Assembly (NCBI RefSeq): GCF_025028335.1
Contig: NZ_JAFEUW010000001.1
Span: forward strand, 930,001-994,000
Direction of reading: 5' to 3'
Length of the DNA stretch: 64,000 nucleotides
DNA from: Brachybacterium sillae
Lineage (GTDB): Bacteria; Actinomycetota; Actinomycetes; Actinomycetales; Dermabacteraceae
Shown piece by piece: positions 55,274-63,691 of the stretch. The notes under the pieces are model-generated. The model did not search any database. It had not been told where the DNA came from and worked only from the letters and a program-made list of their open reading frames with translations. Numbering within the stretch: the first letter of the stretch is position 1; every line of letters starts with the position of its first letter. The position numbers were made by a program, and so were the translations under genes.

Positions 55274-56341
55274 TCAGGTCAGGCCCGAGTAGGAATGCAT
55301 GCCGTTGATCACCGTGTTCACGATGGTGAAGTTCACGATGATGCAGGCGAACCCGGCCAGCGCGAACCAGGCGGCGCGGTTGCCGCGGAACCCCTGGGTG
55401 GCGCGGGCGTGGAGGTACGCGGCGTAGACCACCCAGATCACGAAGGTCCACACCTCCTTGGGGTCCCAGTTCCAGGGGCGCCCCCAGGCGTAGTTCGCCC
55501 AGATGGCACCGGCGATCAGGGTGAAGGTCCAGCCGACGAACGCGATGGCATGGATGCGGAAGCTCAGGGCCTCGAGCTCGCGGGACCCGGGCAGGCGGTC
55601 GAGCACCGCCCCGAAGCGGCCCCAGTGCGCGGCGCGACCGGCGGCGAGCGCCGCCTCATGGCGGGAGGCGGCCAGCTGCAGGGCCGCGACCACCGCCCCC
55701 AGGGTGAACAGGGCGGAGGACAGGATCGCCACCAGCACGTGGATCACCAGCCAGTGCGAGTTCTGCAGGCTCGGCGTGAGCTGCGCGGCGGGGACGATCC
55801 AGAGGGTCTGCGCCAGGAACATCAGCACCAACGCCGGGCCCATGACGAACACGGCGAGTTCCTGCAGTTCCCGGCGGCGGGCGCTGAGCAGAAGGAACAG
55901 GACGACGACGACGGCGCTGCCCGTCATCGCGAACTCGTACATGTTGCCCCACGGCACGCGGGAGGTCGCCACCCCTCGCAGCACCATGCCGAGCAGGTGC
56001 AGCACCACGCCGAGCGTGGCCATGAGCACCCCGAACTGGCGGGCGGAGAGCCCGCCCGGCTGCGCGGGCGCCGCCACGGCGGGGGCCTTCCCGGGGCCGT
56101 CCCCGTCACCCTCCGTCGGCCGCTCCAGGGTGAGGGTGCCGGTGCCCCCGCTCCCGGAAGTCACGACATGGGCGGCACCGCTGCGCGCGCCGACCCGCTC
56201 CCGGGCCGCGAGCCGGGCGTCGCTGCGCACCTGGGTGGTGCGGGCCAGGTCCGCGGTGAAGCCGATGAGAGCCAGGACATACAGCACGATGGCGATGACC
56301 ACCGACAGGTTCGACAGGTCGGCCAGCTGATCAGGGTTCAC
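55274..56341 (-). CDS. ccsB: Cytochrome c biogenesis protein CcsB/ResC
   Basis: A 355-aa, eight-helix heme-handling protein of the System II cytochrome c maturation pathway. The conserved tryptophan-rich heme-binding segment WGRPWNWDPKEVWTFVIW is intact, with His residues in flanking helices. GTG 56341 has GGAGG upstream and overlaps the resB stop. It works with ResB to move and ligate heme outside the membrane. Confidence 0.94.
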   Translation of the reverse strand: MNPDQLADLSNLSVVIAIVLYVLALIGFTADLARTTQVRSDARLAARERVGARSGAAHVVTSGSGGTGTLTLERPTEGDGDGPGKAPAVAAPAQPGGLSARQFGVLMATLGVVLHLLGMVLRGVATSRVPWGNMYEFAMTGSAVVVVLFLLLSARRRELQELAVFVMGPALVLMFLAQTLWIVPAAQLTPSLQNSHWLVIHVLVAILSSALFTLGAVVAALQLAASRHEAALAAGRAAHWGRFGAVLDRLPGSRELEALSFRIHAIAFVGWTFTLIAGAIWANYAWGRPWNWDPKEVWTFVIWVVYAAYLHARATQGFRGNRAAWFALAGFACIIVNFTIVNTVINGMHSYSGLT

Positions 56342-57941
56342 GGGGTCCTCCGGTGGGGGCACGGTCCGCTCCGGCCGTGGTGGTGTCCGATTCTGCCTCT
56401 TGCGGCACCAGACGATCCAGGAGGCGGGTCACGTCGTCGGCGAGGGACGGGTCCTCGCTGCGGGCCAGACCCGCGACCTCCATCACCATGCGGTCACCGC
56501 GCGGCACCACCCGCACCCATACGCGGCGGCGGGGCACGAACAGTGACAGCGTCAGCCCGGCGAGGGCCAGCAGGGACATCACCAGGGTGAGCGGCTGGAA
56601 GGGGTCATGGCGGATGTCGAAGGCCGCGAAGCGGCGCACTCCGGTGAAGGCGAGGGTCGAGCCGTCGGGCAGCTCCACCTGCTCCCCCGGCCGCAGCTGC
56701 ACCAGCAGCGGTGAGCCGTCCTCCTGGGTGACCTGCTGCAGGGTGCTGACGTCGATCTCGTAGACGTTCTGCGGCACCCCCTCGTCGAGGCCGAGGTCAC
56801 CGTGGTAGACGGTCAGGGCGAGTGCCGGGTCCACCAGGTCCGGGTACAGCGAGTGCGGGCCGCGCTCGTCGATCTTCGCGGTGGGCATGAACAGGCCGAC
56901 GACGGCGGTCTGCTCGGGCCGGGCGTCGGGGGCCTTCAGCACCACCTGGGAGGTGTACCCGGTGTCCATCGGGAGGGCGATCACGGGACCGTCGGCCACC
57001 ACGGTGCCCTGCGGGTCGGTAAGGGTGAGCTCGGGGGCGTAGCCGTTGCCCAGCAGGAACATATCGGCGCCCGGCACCTGCAGCGGCTGGTTCACGCGCA
57101 CCGTGCGGGAGTACTCCTCCTGGGGGGTCTGCACGGAGACGTCGGCCTCGAACATGCGGGGCTGACCGAAGGTGTGCTCCCCGGGGGTGGTGTCGTATTC
57201 GGCGCGGAAATCCTCCAGCGTGAAACGGAAGTCCGGCAGGCGGCTGGGGTCGTACCAGGGCCCCGGGGTGAAGGAGTCGTAGTGGGTGAGGGAGTTGGAG
57301 AACCCCTCCCCCTCCACCACGGTGATCTGCCCGCGGTACTGGGTGAGGTGCCCGGCGGCCACGCCGATCAGCACCCCCAGCAGGGCCAGGTGGAACAGCA
57401 GGTTGCCGGTCTCCCGCAGGTAGCCGCGCTCGGCGCTCACGGACCGGGTGTCGTCGTCGCGGCGCAGCCGGTAGCGGCGACGGCGCAGCAGCGCCCGGGC
57501 GGCCTCGAGCTCCGCGGTCCCGTCGGACCCGGCGGGCAGGTCCCGCTGCTGGTGGCCGACGAAGCGCCCCAGACGGGCCGGGGTGCGCGGCGGCTGCGCG
57601 CGCAGCTGCTGCAGGTGCTGCCGCAGGCGCGGCACCACGCAGCCGATCAGGGAGAGGAACAGCAGCAGGTAGATCGCCGAGAACCACGGCGAGGAGAACA
57701 CGTCGAAGAAACCCAGGCGGTCGAGGATCTCCGCCCAGCGGCCGTTGTTGGCGAGGTACTGCTCCGTCAGACCCGGGTTCACGTTCCGCTGCGGGTACAG
57801 CGAACCGGGCACCGCCGCGATCGCCAGCAGCATCAGCAGGAACAGGGCGGTCTGCATGCTCGTCAGCTGCCGCCACAGGAAGCGCAGCCAGCCCAGGGGC
57901 CCCAGGGCGGGCAGTGTCGCGTCGGTTCCCCTGCGCGCCAT
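56331..57941 (-). CDS. resB: Cytochrome c biogenesis protein ResB
   Basis: A 536-aa System II partner of CcsB: three N-terminal helices (TALFLLMLLAIAAVPG..., SAIYLLLFLSLIGCVVPR, LLFHLALLGVLIGVAAGH), a large extracytoplasmic domain and a last helix (LVMSLLALAGLTLSLFVP). ATG 57941 overlaps the ccdA stop by one base (TGATG). Confidence 0.93.
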   Translation of the reverse strand: MARRGTDATLPALGPLGWLRFLWRQLTSMQTALFLLMLLAIAAVPGSLYPQRNVNPGLTEQYLANNGRWAEILDRLGFFDVFSSPWFSAIYLLLFLSLIGCVVPRLRQHLQQLRAQPPRTPARLGRFVGHQQRDLPAGSDGTAELEAARALLRRRRYRLRRDDDTRSVSAERGYLRETGNLLFHLALLGVLIGVAAGHLTQYRGQITVVEGEGFSNSLTHYDSFTPGPWYDPSRLPDFRFTLEDFRAEYDTTPGEHTFGQPRMFEADVSVQTPQEEYSRTVRVNQPLQVPGADMFLLGNGYAPELTLTDPQGTVVADGPVIALPMDTGYTSQVVLKAPDARPEQTAVVGLFMPTAKIDERGPHSLYPDLVDPALALTVYHGDLGLDEGVPQNVYEIDVSTLQQVTQEDGSPLLVQLRPGEQVELPDGSTLAFTGVRRFAAFDIRHDPFQPLTLVMSLLALAGLTLSLFVPRRRVWVRVVPRGDRMVMEVAGLARSEDPSLADDVTRLLDRLVPQEAESDTTTAGADRAPTGGPREP

Positions 57942-58714
57942 CACACCACCGTCTCGAAACCGGCGGCGTACCCCTGCAGGTGCGCCATCCACGCGGCCCA
58001 CTGGCCGGTCATCAACAGCACCCCGATGGCGATCAGCAGGGCACCGGAGAGCAGGGCGATGGTGCGGCGGTGCCGCGCCAGGGCGCGGCTGGCCCCCAGG
58101 GCCCGGTCGAACAACAGCGCGAACAGCAGGAAGGGGATGCCCAGGCCCAGGGAGTACGCGAGCGCCAGCAGCGCCCCGCGGCCCACGGAGGCGCTGTCCA
58201 GCGACAGCGCCATGACGGCCGCGTAGGTCGGCCCCATGCAGGGCGTCCAGGACAGGCCGAAGATCGCCCCCATCAGCGGGGCGCCCCACAGACCGGCATC
58301 GGGCCGCTGTGCCGGGCGCCGCTCCCCGGTCAGGCTCGGGAACACCCCCAGGAACACCAGGCCCATGAGGATCACGATCGCCCCGGCGATACGGTTCACC
58401 CACACCTGGTGGGCCAGGAGCAGATGCCCGAGAGCGCCGACGAATCCGCCGAGCACCATGAACACGGCGGCGAACCCGAGCACGAACAGGGCACTGCCGG
58501 CCAGCAGACGGCCGCTGCGGCCCCGGCGTCGGGAGCCCTCGGCGCCGGTGTCCCCGCTGAGGCCGGAGACGTACCCGAGGTATCCGGGGACCACCGGCAG
58601 CACGCACGGGGACAGGAAGGCGACGAGTCCGGCTGCCGCCGACACCGCCAGGGCGATGAGCAGGGGGCCGGAGACCACGGCCGCGGAGAACGCGGAGCCG
58701 ACGTCAGCGAGCAT
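57941..58714 (-). CDS. ccdA: Thiol-disulfide transporter CcdA
   Basis: A 257-aa six-helix DsbD-family protein. The redox cysteines are in FLSPCVLPVVPGYLGYVSG and LSWTPCMGPTYAAVM. It passes reducing equivalents from cytosolic thioredoxin to the TlpA/ResA-like protein encoded upstream, keeping apocytochrome c cysteines reduced. It follows that gene by 6 nt. Confidence 0.95.
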   Translation of the reverse strand: MLADVGSAFSAAVVSGPLLIALAVSAAAGLVAFLSPCVLPVVPGYLGYVSGLSGDTGAEGSRRRGRSGRLLAGSALFVLGFAAVFMVLGGFVGALGHLLLAHQVWVNRIAGAIVILMGLVFLGVFPSLTGERRPAQRPDAGLWGAPLMGAIFGLSWTPCMGPTYAAVMALSLDSASVGRGALLALAYSLGLGIPFLLFALLFDRALGASRALARHRRTIALLSGALLIAIGVLLMTGQWAAWMAHLQGYAAGFETVV

Positions 58715-58720
58715 CCGACC

Positions 58721-59299
58721 TCACTCCGCCACGACCCGGTCGAGCATGGCCCGCAGCACCGAGGGATCGATGGCGCCGGAGATCCGTGCGGCCACACGTC
58801 CCTGGGCATCGAGCACCAGCGTCGACGGCACCGCGTTCGGGGCCACCTGGCCGCGCAGGGCATACATGATCGTGGCGTCCAGGTCGGGCAGCGAGGGGTA
58901 CGGGATGTGGTGGGCCTTCTCGAAGGCCTGCGCCGGCCCGGCCTCGTCACGGACGTTGACCCCGATGAAGCCGACCCCCTGCGGGGCGTACTCCTCGTGG
59001 ATCGCCACCAGGTCCGGGGCCTCCTTGCGACAGGGCGGGCAGGCGGCGTACCAGACGTTGACGACGAGCGGCGCACCCCGCAGCCGGGAGCTGTCGAAGG
59101 CCTCCCCCGCGTAGGTGGTGCCCTGGAAGCTCAGCGGCTCGCCGCGCTGGTCGGCGGGGATCTCGGTGGTGACGCCGTCCCCGGCGACGTACCCGGTGTC
59201 GTAGCGCTGGGAGGTGTCGGTGCCGCAGGCGGCGAGGGCCAGGGAGGCGAGTCCGCCACCGGTGGTGGCGAGCAGGCGGCGACGGGTCACGGTGGTCAC
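58721..59299 (-). CDS. TlpA/ResA-like thioredoxin-fold lipoprotein
   Basis: A 192-aa protein with an N-terminal RRR and lipobox LALAAC, then a thioredoxin fold with active site VWYAACPPCRKEAPDL and cis-Pro region NAVPSTLVLD. It is the expected extracytoplasmic reductase for cytochrome c maturation, fed by CcdA. GTG 59299 overlaps the upstream stop (GTGA). Confidence 0.92.
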   Translation of the reverse strand: MTTVTRRRLLATTGGGLASLALAACGTDTSQRYDTGYVAGDGVTTEIPADQRGEPLSFQGTTYAGEAFDSSRLRGAPLVVNVWYAACPPCRKEAPDLVAIHEEYAPQGVGFIGVNVRDEAGPAQAFEKAHHIPYPSLPDLDATIMYALRGQVAPNAVPSTLVLDAQGRVAARISGAIDPSVLRAMLDRVVAE

Positions 59300-59943
59300 G
59301 TCAGTCTCCCTCCGGTGGCATCGACGGCCCCGGCCAGGAGGGGCGCGGCGGGTTCAGCGTAGTCGACCCCGGCCAGGCGCGCACCGTCGAAGCGCAGGCT
59401 GGTGACGGAGCACAGGGCGCATTCGCGACGGCGGGGGTCGTGCACCAGGGGGCGGCCCTCGGCGCTGCGGCGGGTGAGCCAGATCGGCAGCTGGTGCATG
59501 ACCAGCACGGCCTCGTGGCCCTCGGCGGCGGCGCGGGCGTCGCGCACCGCGGCGATCACGCGGCGCACCTGGTCCCGGTAGGGCTCACCCCAGGAGGGGC
59601 GCAGCGGGTCGGCGAACCAGCGCCAGTTGCGGGGGTCGGTGAAGCGGGCATCCCCGTGGCCCATGCGCTGCCCCTCGAAGTGGTTCCAGGCCTCGATCAC
59701 CCGGTCCTCGGTACCGACCTCCAGGCCGTGGGCGGCGGCGATGGGCGCGGCGGTCTGCTGCGCGCGCAGCAGCGGCGAGGCCCGCACCAGCACCACGTCG
59801 CGGTCGGCGAGGTGATCGGCGGCCATCTGGGCCATCTGCCGGCCGCGCTCGGAGAGCCGGTACCCGGGCAGGCGGCCGTAGAGGATCTTCTCCGGGTTGT
59901 GGACCTCGCCGTGGCGGACGAGGTGCACGGTGGTGGTGCTCAT
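59296..59943 (-). CDS. Histidine phosphatase family protein
   Basis: A 215-aa phosphoglycerate mutase-like phosphatase with the catalytic LVRHGEVHNPEK, a second core region SPLLRAQQTA and late His in VLVMHQLPIW. Substrate unknown. It leads the TlpA-ccdA-resB-ccsB operon, as is usual in actinobacteria. ATG 59943 has GAGAGG upstream. Confidence 0.9.
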   Translation of the reverse strand: MSTTTVHLVRHGEVHNPEKILYGRLPGYRLSERGRQMAQMAADHLADRDVVLVRASPLLRAQQTAAPIAAAHGLEVGTEDRVIEAWNHFEGQRMGHGDARFTDPRNWRWFADPLRPSWGEPYRDQVRRVIAAVRDARAAAEGHEAVLVMHQLPIWLTRRSAEGRPLVHDPRRRECALCSVTSLRFDGARLAGVDYAEPAAPLLAGAVDATGGRLT

Positions 59944-60053
59944 GCGGTGCGGTCCTCTCGCGTCACGGCCGGTGTCGACCCGGGGCGTCGTGGTCAGCCC
60001 GCCACGCTACCAATCCCGGCTGGGCGGTGGGGTGGCGGGCGGCGATGCGTCGG

Positions 60054-60599
60054 TCACCCGCGCCGGTCCGCGGCAGGGTTCTCGGGCGGCATCACATCGA
60101 GCTCCTCCGGCAGGGTGGAGCGCAGGATCCGTCCGAGGGTGAGGAAGTCCTCACGGCCCACCACGTCCAGCAGTTCGGCGCGGACGGAGGCGACGTGTCG
60201 CGGCGCGGCGGCCCGCAGGAGCGCCAGGCCCGCCGGGGTCAGCACGGCCTCGCGCCCACGGCCGTCCGCCTGACAGCGCTCCCGGTCCACCAGTCCGCGC
60301 TTCTCCAGCCGCGCCACGGTGTGGCTGAGGCGGGAGCGCGAGTGCACCAGGTGGTCGGCCAGTTCGGACATGCGCAGACGCCCGGTCTCGGACTCGCTCA
60401 GGCGCACGAGGATCTCGTACTCGGCGAGACTGAGATCGATCTCCGGGTCCTGCTCGAGGGCGTCGGAGATGCGCTCGGTGAGGGTGAAGACGGCGTGAAG
60501 GAAGGTGCGCCAGGCGAGCTGCTCGTCCCGGTCGAGCCACTGCGCGGTGGCCGCGGAGGGGGCGGGGCTGTCGTGGCGGATGTCGGCATCGGTGGTCAT
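60054..60599 (-). CDS. MarR-family transcriptional regulator
   Basis: A 181-aa winged-helix regulator: LSLAEYEILVRLSESETGRLRMSELADHLVHSRSRLSHTVARLEKRGLVDRERCQADGRG is the full HTH and wing, described here by its key parts LAEYEILVRLSE, LADHLVHSRSRLSHTVARLE and the wing ERCQADGRGREAVLT. It is divergent from yceI with an AT-rich inverted repeat between them, so it likely controls both. Confidence 0.92.
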   Translation of the reverse strand: MTTDADIRHDSPAPSAATAQWLDRDEQLAWRTFLHAVFTLTERISDALEQDPEIDLSLAEYEILVRLSESETGRLRMSELADHLVHSRSRLSHTVARLEKRGLVDRERCQADGRGREAVLTPAGLALLRAAAPRHVASVRAELLDVVGREDFLTLGRILRSTLPEELDVMPPENPAADRRG

Positions 60600-60688
60600 G
60601 CTGTGGTCCTCGGATCCTGCGACGAGCAGGTCGGTCGGCGTGGTTCGGAACGTGTCGCCCCGCGGATTTGCCAGACGACACGACGCTA

Positions 60689-60703
60689 GTTTACATTTCA
60701 AAC
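60689..60703. promoter_or_regulatory. MarR-type operator between the marR-like gene and yceI
   Basis: GTTTACATTTCAAAC is an imperfect palindrome and the most AT-rich stretch of this otherwise GC-rich 157-nt divergent region. The GTTT...AAAC half-sites fit MarR-type binding. Confidence 0.55.
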
Positions 60704-60756
60704 AAGCGCGGCGCCACCACCGGGCCGCGAACCCTCCGACCGAAAGGACGACCCCC

Positions 60757-61299
60757 ATGACCGCACTGCCCGAGGGCCTCACCGCCGGCACCTGGAACCT
60801 CGATCCTGCCCACACCGACGCCACCTTCACCGTCCGCCACGCGGGCATCTCGAAGGTCCGCGGCCAGTTCACCACGGTGAGCGGCAGCCTGCAGGTGGGC
60901 GACTCCCTGGAGGATCTGCGCTTCGAGTCCGTGCTCGAGGTCGCGTCCATCTCCACCGGCAACGCCGACCGCGACAACCACCTCAAGAGCGAGGACTTCT
61001 TCGGTGCCGCCGAGCACCCGGAAATCCGCTTCGTCTCCACCAAGGTCGAGGGCGACACCCTGCACGGTGACCTCACCATCAAGGGTGTCACCAAGCCGGT
61101 GGCCCTGGACTTCTCCTACGAGGGCGCCACCACCGATCCCTTCGGCGTGTTCCGCGCCGGCTTCTCCGGGGAGACCAAGATCTCCCGCAAGGAGTTCGGG
61201 CTGACCTGGAACGCCGCGCTCGAGACCGGCGGCGTGCTGGTGTCCGACGAGGTGCGCATCTCCATTGACGCGCAGTTCGTGGCTCCGACCGCGGCCTGA
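60757..61299 (+). CDS. YceI-family protein
   Basis: A 180-aa lipocalin-like beta-barrel protein that binds long isoprenoids in known relatives. Motifs: TWNLDPAHTDATFTVRHAGISKVRGQF (start), RDNHLKSEDFF, LTIKGVTKPVALDFSYEG. No signal peptide is present, so it is cytosolic as in many actinobacteria. GAAAGGA precedes ATG 60757. The link to quinone or isoprenoid metabolism is suggestive given the nearby men genes. Confidence 0.92.
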   Translation: MTALPEGLTAGTWNLDPAHTDATFTVRHAGISKVRGQFTTVSGSLQVGDSLEDLRFESVLEVASISTGNADRDNHLKSEDFFGAAEHPEIRFVSTKVEGDTLHGDLTIKGVTKPVALDFSYEGATTDPFGVFRAGFSGETKISRKEFGLTWNAALETGGVLVSDEVRISIDAQFVAPTAA

Positions 61300-61338
61300 T
61301 CCCGCTCCGGTGATCCCGCTCCGGCCGACCCCGGTGCG

Positions 61339-61344
61339 TAGGCT
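61339..61344 (+). promoter_or_regulatory. -10 element of the glutaredoxin-like gene, leaderless
   Basis: TAGGCT lies 6 nt before ATG 61351, as for menB and menE. Confidence 0.55.
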
Positions 61345-61350
61345 GGGCCG

Positions 61351-61644
61351 ATGAGTTCGCTCCCCCGCCCCCAGGACCCGGATGCTCGCGTGCTGGTGCT
61401 CAGCCGCGACGGCTGCCACCTGTGCGAGGAGGCGCTGCCGACCGTGCGGGCCGAGGCCGACCGCGCCGGCACCCGGGTGGAGGTGGTCGACATCGACACC
61501 GACCCCGCCCTGCGGGAGCGGTTCACCTACGACGTGCCTGTGGTGATCGTCGACGGCCGCCTGCTCGCCCGCTACCGGGTCGAGGCCGAGGCACTGCGGG
61601 GCGCTCTGCGACGACCCCGCTGGCTCGCGCGGCTGCGCCGCTGA
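61351..61644 (+). CDS. Glutaredoxin-like protein (DUF836)
   Basis: A 97-aa thioredoxin-fold protein with the CxxC site SRDGCHLCEEAL and cis-Pro YDVPVVIVDGR. The leaderless -10 supports ATG 61351. It ends just before a strong terminator shared with bS22. Confidence 0.88.
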   Translation: MSSLPRPQDPDARVLVLSRDGCHLCEEALPTVRAEADRAGTRVEVVDIDTDPALRERFTYDVPVVIVDGRLLARYRVEAEALRGALRRPRWLARLRR

Positions 61645-61671
61645 CGCCCAGCGCCGCCTCCCGCTCATGCC

Positions 61672-61710
61672 ACAGCGCCCCCGACACCAGACCGGTGTCG
61701 GGGGCGCTGT
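61672..61710. terminator. Bidirectional terminator
   Basis: A perfect 17-bp stem (61672-61688 with 61694-61710) and a 5-nt loop lie between the convergent glutaredoxin-like and bS22 genes. Confidence 0.88.
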
Positions 61711-61738
61711 GCTGTCGGAGGCTCGGTGCCTCAGCGAC

Positions 61739-61837
61739 TCACTTCTTGTTGCGACGCTGGTGGCGCGTCTTGCGCAGCAGCTTGCGGTGCTTCTTCTTCG
61801 ACATGCGCTTGCGGCGCTTCTTGATCACGGAACCCAT
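61739..61837 (-). CDS. 30S ribosomal protein bS22 (AURKAIP1/COX24 domain)
   Basis: A 32-aa, extremely basic protein beginning [19 protein letters not shown] and ending RRNKK. This matches the short actinobacterial ribosomal protein bS22, found near the decoding centre in mycobacterial ribosomes. ATG 61837 has AGAGGC upstream. The stop is TGA 61739. Confidence 0.93.
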   Translation of the reverse strand: MGSVIKKRRKRMSKKKHRKLLRKTRHQRRNKK

Positions 61838-62008
61838 CGGTGCCTCTGTTTCTGCAGGCACGCGGGCCTGCGCTCGTCGGGATGATCAGCTGCACGCGCC
61901 CGCTCGCCGGGCCTGCGCCATGCGGCGGACCACCGGCCAGGCGGTGCCGCGGCGCACCGGGCGTGCCCGGGCCGTGCCACAGTCAGGGGTCGAGTCTACT
62001 ACGCAGCC

Positions 62009-63691
62009 TCAGCGACGCTCCCCCCGGGCGGTCGAGAGATCGGTCGCAGTATCGGCGCCGCGGTCCAGCACATCCTCCACCGGCTCGACCACATGCGTGC
62101 GGGCGACGTCCCGGACCCTCTCCCGCAGGATCCGCACCGCCCGGCGGCGATGATGCGCCGCCGCCAGGCCTGCCGCGAACACCGAGGCCACGCTGAACAG
62201 CACGCCCGCCAGGAGTCCGAGGGCCACCAGGGCCGTCGGCAACGGGATCGGCACCCACAGCTCACGGATCATCGGCATGGGCGGCGGGGGCACCTGGAAG
62301 TACAGCAGCACCGCGTTCAGCGCCAGCCAGCCGAGCCCCACCACCGCACACAGCAGCGCCAGCCACTGCAGCACATCGAGCACCGGCCACCACCAGCCGC
62401 CCTCGCGGGCGCGCAGGTCGGCACCGGCCACGGCCTGATCCAGGGCGTCGGGCAGCTCGTCCTCGCGGGAGCGGGCGGCACGGCGCACCTCGGCACGCCA
62501 CGGGTCCCCGGCCCCCGCACTGCTGGCATCGGCGAACCCCCGCACCCCGGCCGAGGCACGGGCCCGGGTGGCGGCATCGGGTTCCGGCAGGGACGTGCGG
62601 GAGAGGCCCTCGGGGGCGCGCTCCTGCCCGATGTTCCAGCGTCGCAGCGGATCGGGGCGCAGCCGCGCCATCCATCGCAGCAGCGGCCAGCCGGTGCGGG
62701 CCGAGGCCCGGTGCCGATAGGAGGCCCCGACCGCGCGGCCCACCTGGTCCACCCGGGCGGCTGCGGCGAGGTCCTCCACCAGGGCGTCGACATCCCCGGG
62801 ACGCACCTGCTGCGGCAGGCCCGCGGGGGAGGCGACATGGTCGAGGCGCTCCGCGGCCTCCCGCACATCGGCCTTCTGTCTCTGCGCGGCGGCGTCGTGC
62901 CCACGGGAGATGTCCAGCAGGGCACGGCGCAGGTCGTCGAGACCCTCCCCCGTCTGTGCGGAGACCGCATGCACGGGGGCGGATTCGAGGCCGTCACGAC
63001 GCACCAGCTGGGTGAGGGACGCGACGACGCCCTTGCGCTCCGTGGGGCGGATCCGATCCAGCTGGTTCAGCACCACCATCGTCACCGCGTCGTGCCCGGC
63101 GAAGGGTGTGACGAAGTCGTGATGCAGCACGTCATCGGCGTACTTCTGCGGGTCCGTGACCCACACCAGCACGTCGACCAGACCCGTCATGCGCTCGGCG
63201 ACCTCGCGGTTGGCGAGCTCCACCGAGTCCATGTCGGGCAGGTCCAGCAGCAGCAGTCCGGGCAGGGTGTCGGCGTCCTCTCCCCGACGGCGGCTGCGAC
63301 CGCGACGGTGCGCCTCCTCCAGCGGGGTGCCGGTGCCATCGAGCACGTGCCGCTCCGAGACCTCCAGCCAGTCCAACAGCGGTTCGCTGTCGGGCCCGCC
63401 GAGCACCGCGGCCACCGGCTGCGCCGTGGTGGGCCGGCGCACTGCCGCCCGCGTGATCTCCCGCCCGACCAGGGCGTTCACCAGCGAGGACTTGCCGGAG
63501 CCGGTGGCTCCGAAGAACCCGATCACGGTGTGCTCCGCGGACAGCGCCCGGCGCCGGTCGATCCGATCGAGGACGTCCTCGGCGTGCTGCAGCTCCGCCT
63601 CGGGCGCCACGCCGTGCAGGGCCGCGCGGGCACGGTCGAGGGCATCGAGGCGTTCGACCAGGGTGGGGGTGCGTCGGCCGCCGAGCCTCAT
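62009..63691 (-). CDS. Dynamin-like/YfjP-type membrane GTPase
   Basis: A 560-aa protein with the P-loop G61-ATGSGKSS, switch motif LLDLPDMDSVE and specificity motif NQLD. A long helical region follows, then two C-terminal membrane helices (VLQWLALLCAVVGLGWLALNAVL and TALVALGLLAGVLFSVASVFAAGLAAA). This is the second of a typical actinobacterial pair of large GTPases; role unknown, possibly in membrane or division processes. ATG 63691 overlaps the upstream stop (ATGA). Confidence 0.88.
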   Translation of the reverse strand: MRLGGRRTPTLVERLDALDRARAALHGVAPEAELQHAEDVLDRIDRRRALSAEHTVIGFFGATGSGKSSLVNALVGREITRAAVRRPTTAQPVAAVLGGPDSEPLLDWLEVSERHVLDGTGTPLEEAHRRGRSRRRGEDADTLPGLLLLDLPDMDSVELANREVAERMTGLVDVLVWVTDPQKYADDVLHHDFVTPFAGHDAVTMVVLNQLDRIRPTERKGVVASLTQLVRRDGLESAPVHAVSAQTGEGLDDLRRALLDISRGHDAAAQRQKADVREAAERLDHVASPAGLPQQVRPGDVDALVEDLAAAARVDQVGRAVGASYRHRASARTGWPLLRWMARLRPDPLRRWNIGQERAPEGLSRTSLPEPDAATRARASAGVRGFADASSAGAGDPWRAEVRRAARSREDELPDALDQAVAGADLRAREGGWWWPVLDVLQWLALLCAVVGLGWLALNAVLLYFQVPPPPMPMIRELWVPIPLPTALVALGLLAGVLFSVASVFAAGLAAAHHRRRAVRILRERVRDVARTHVVEPVEDVLDRGADTATDLSTARGERR

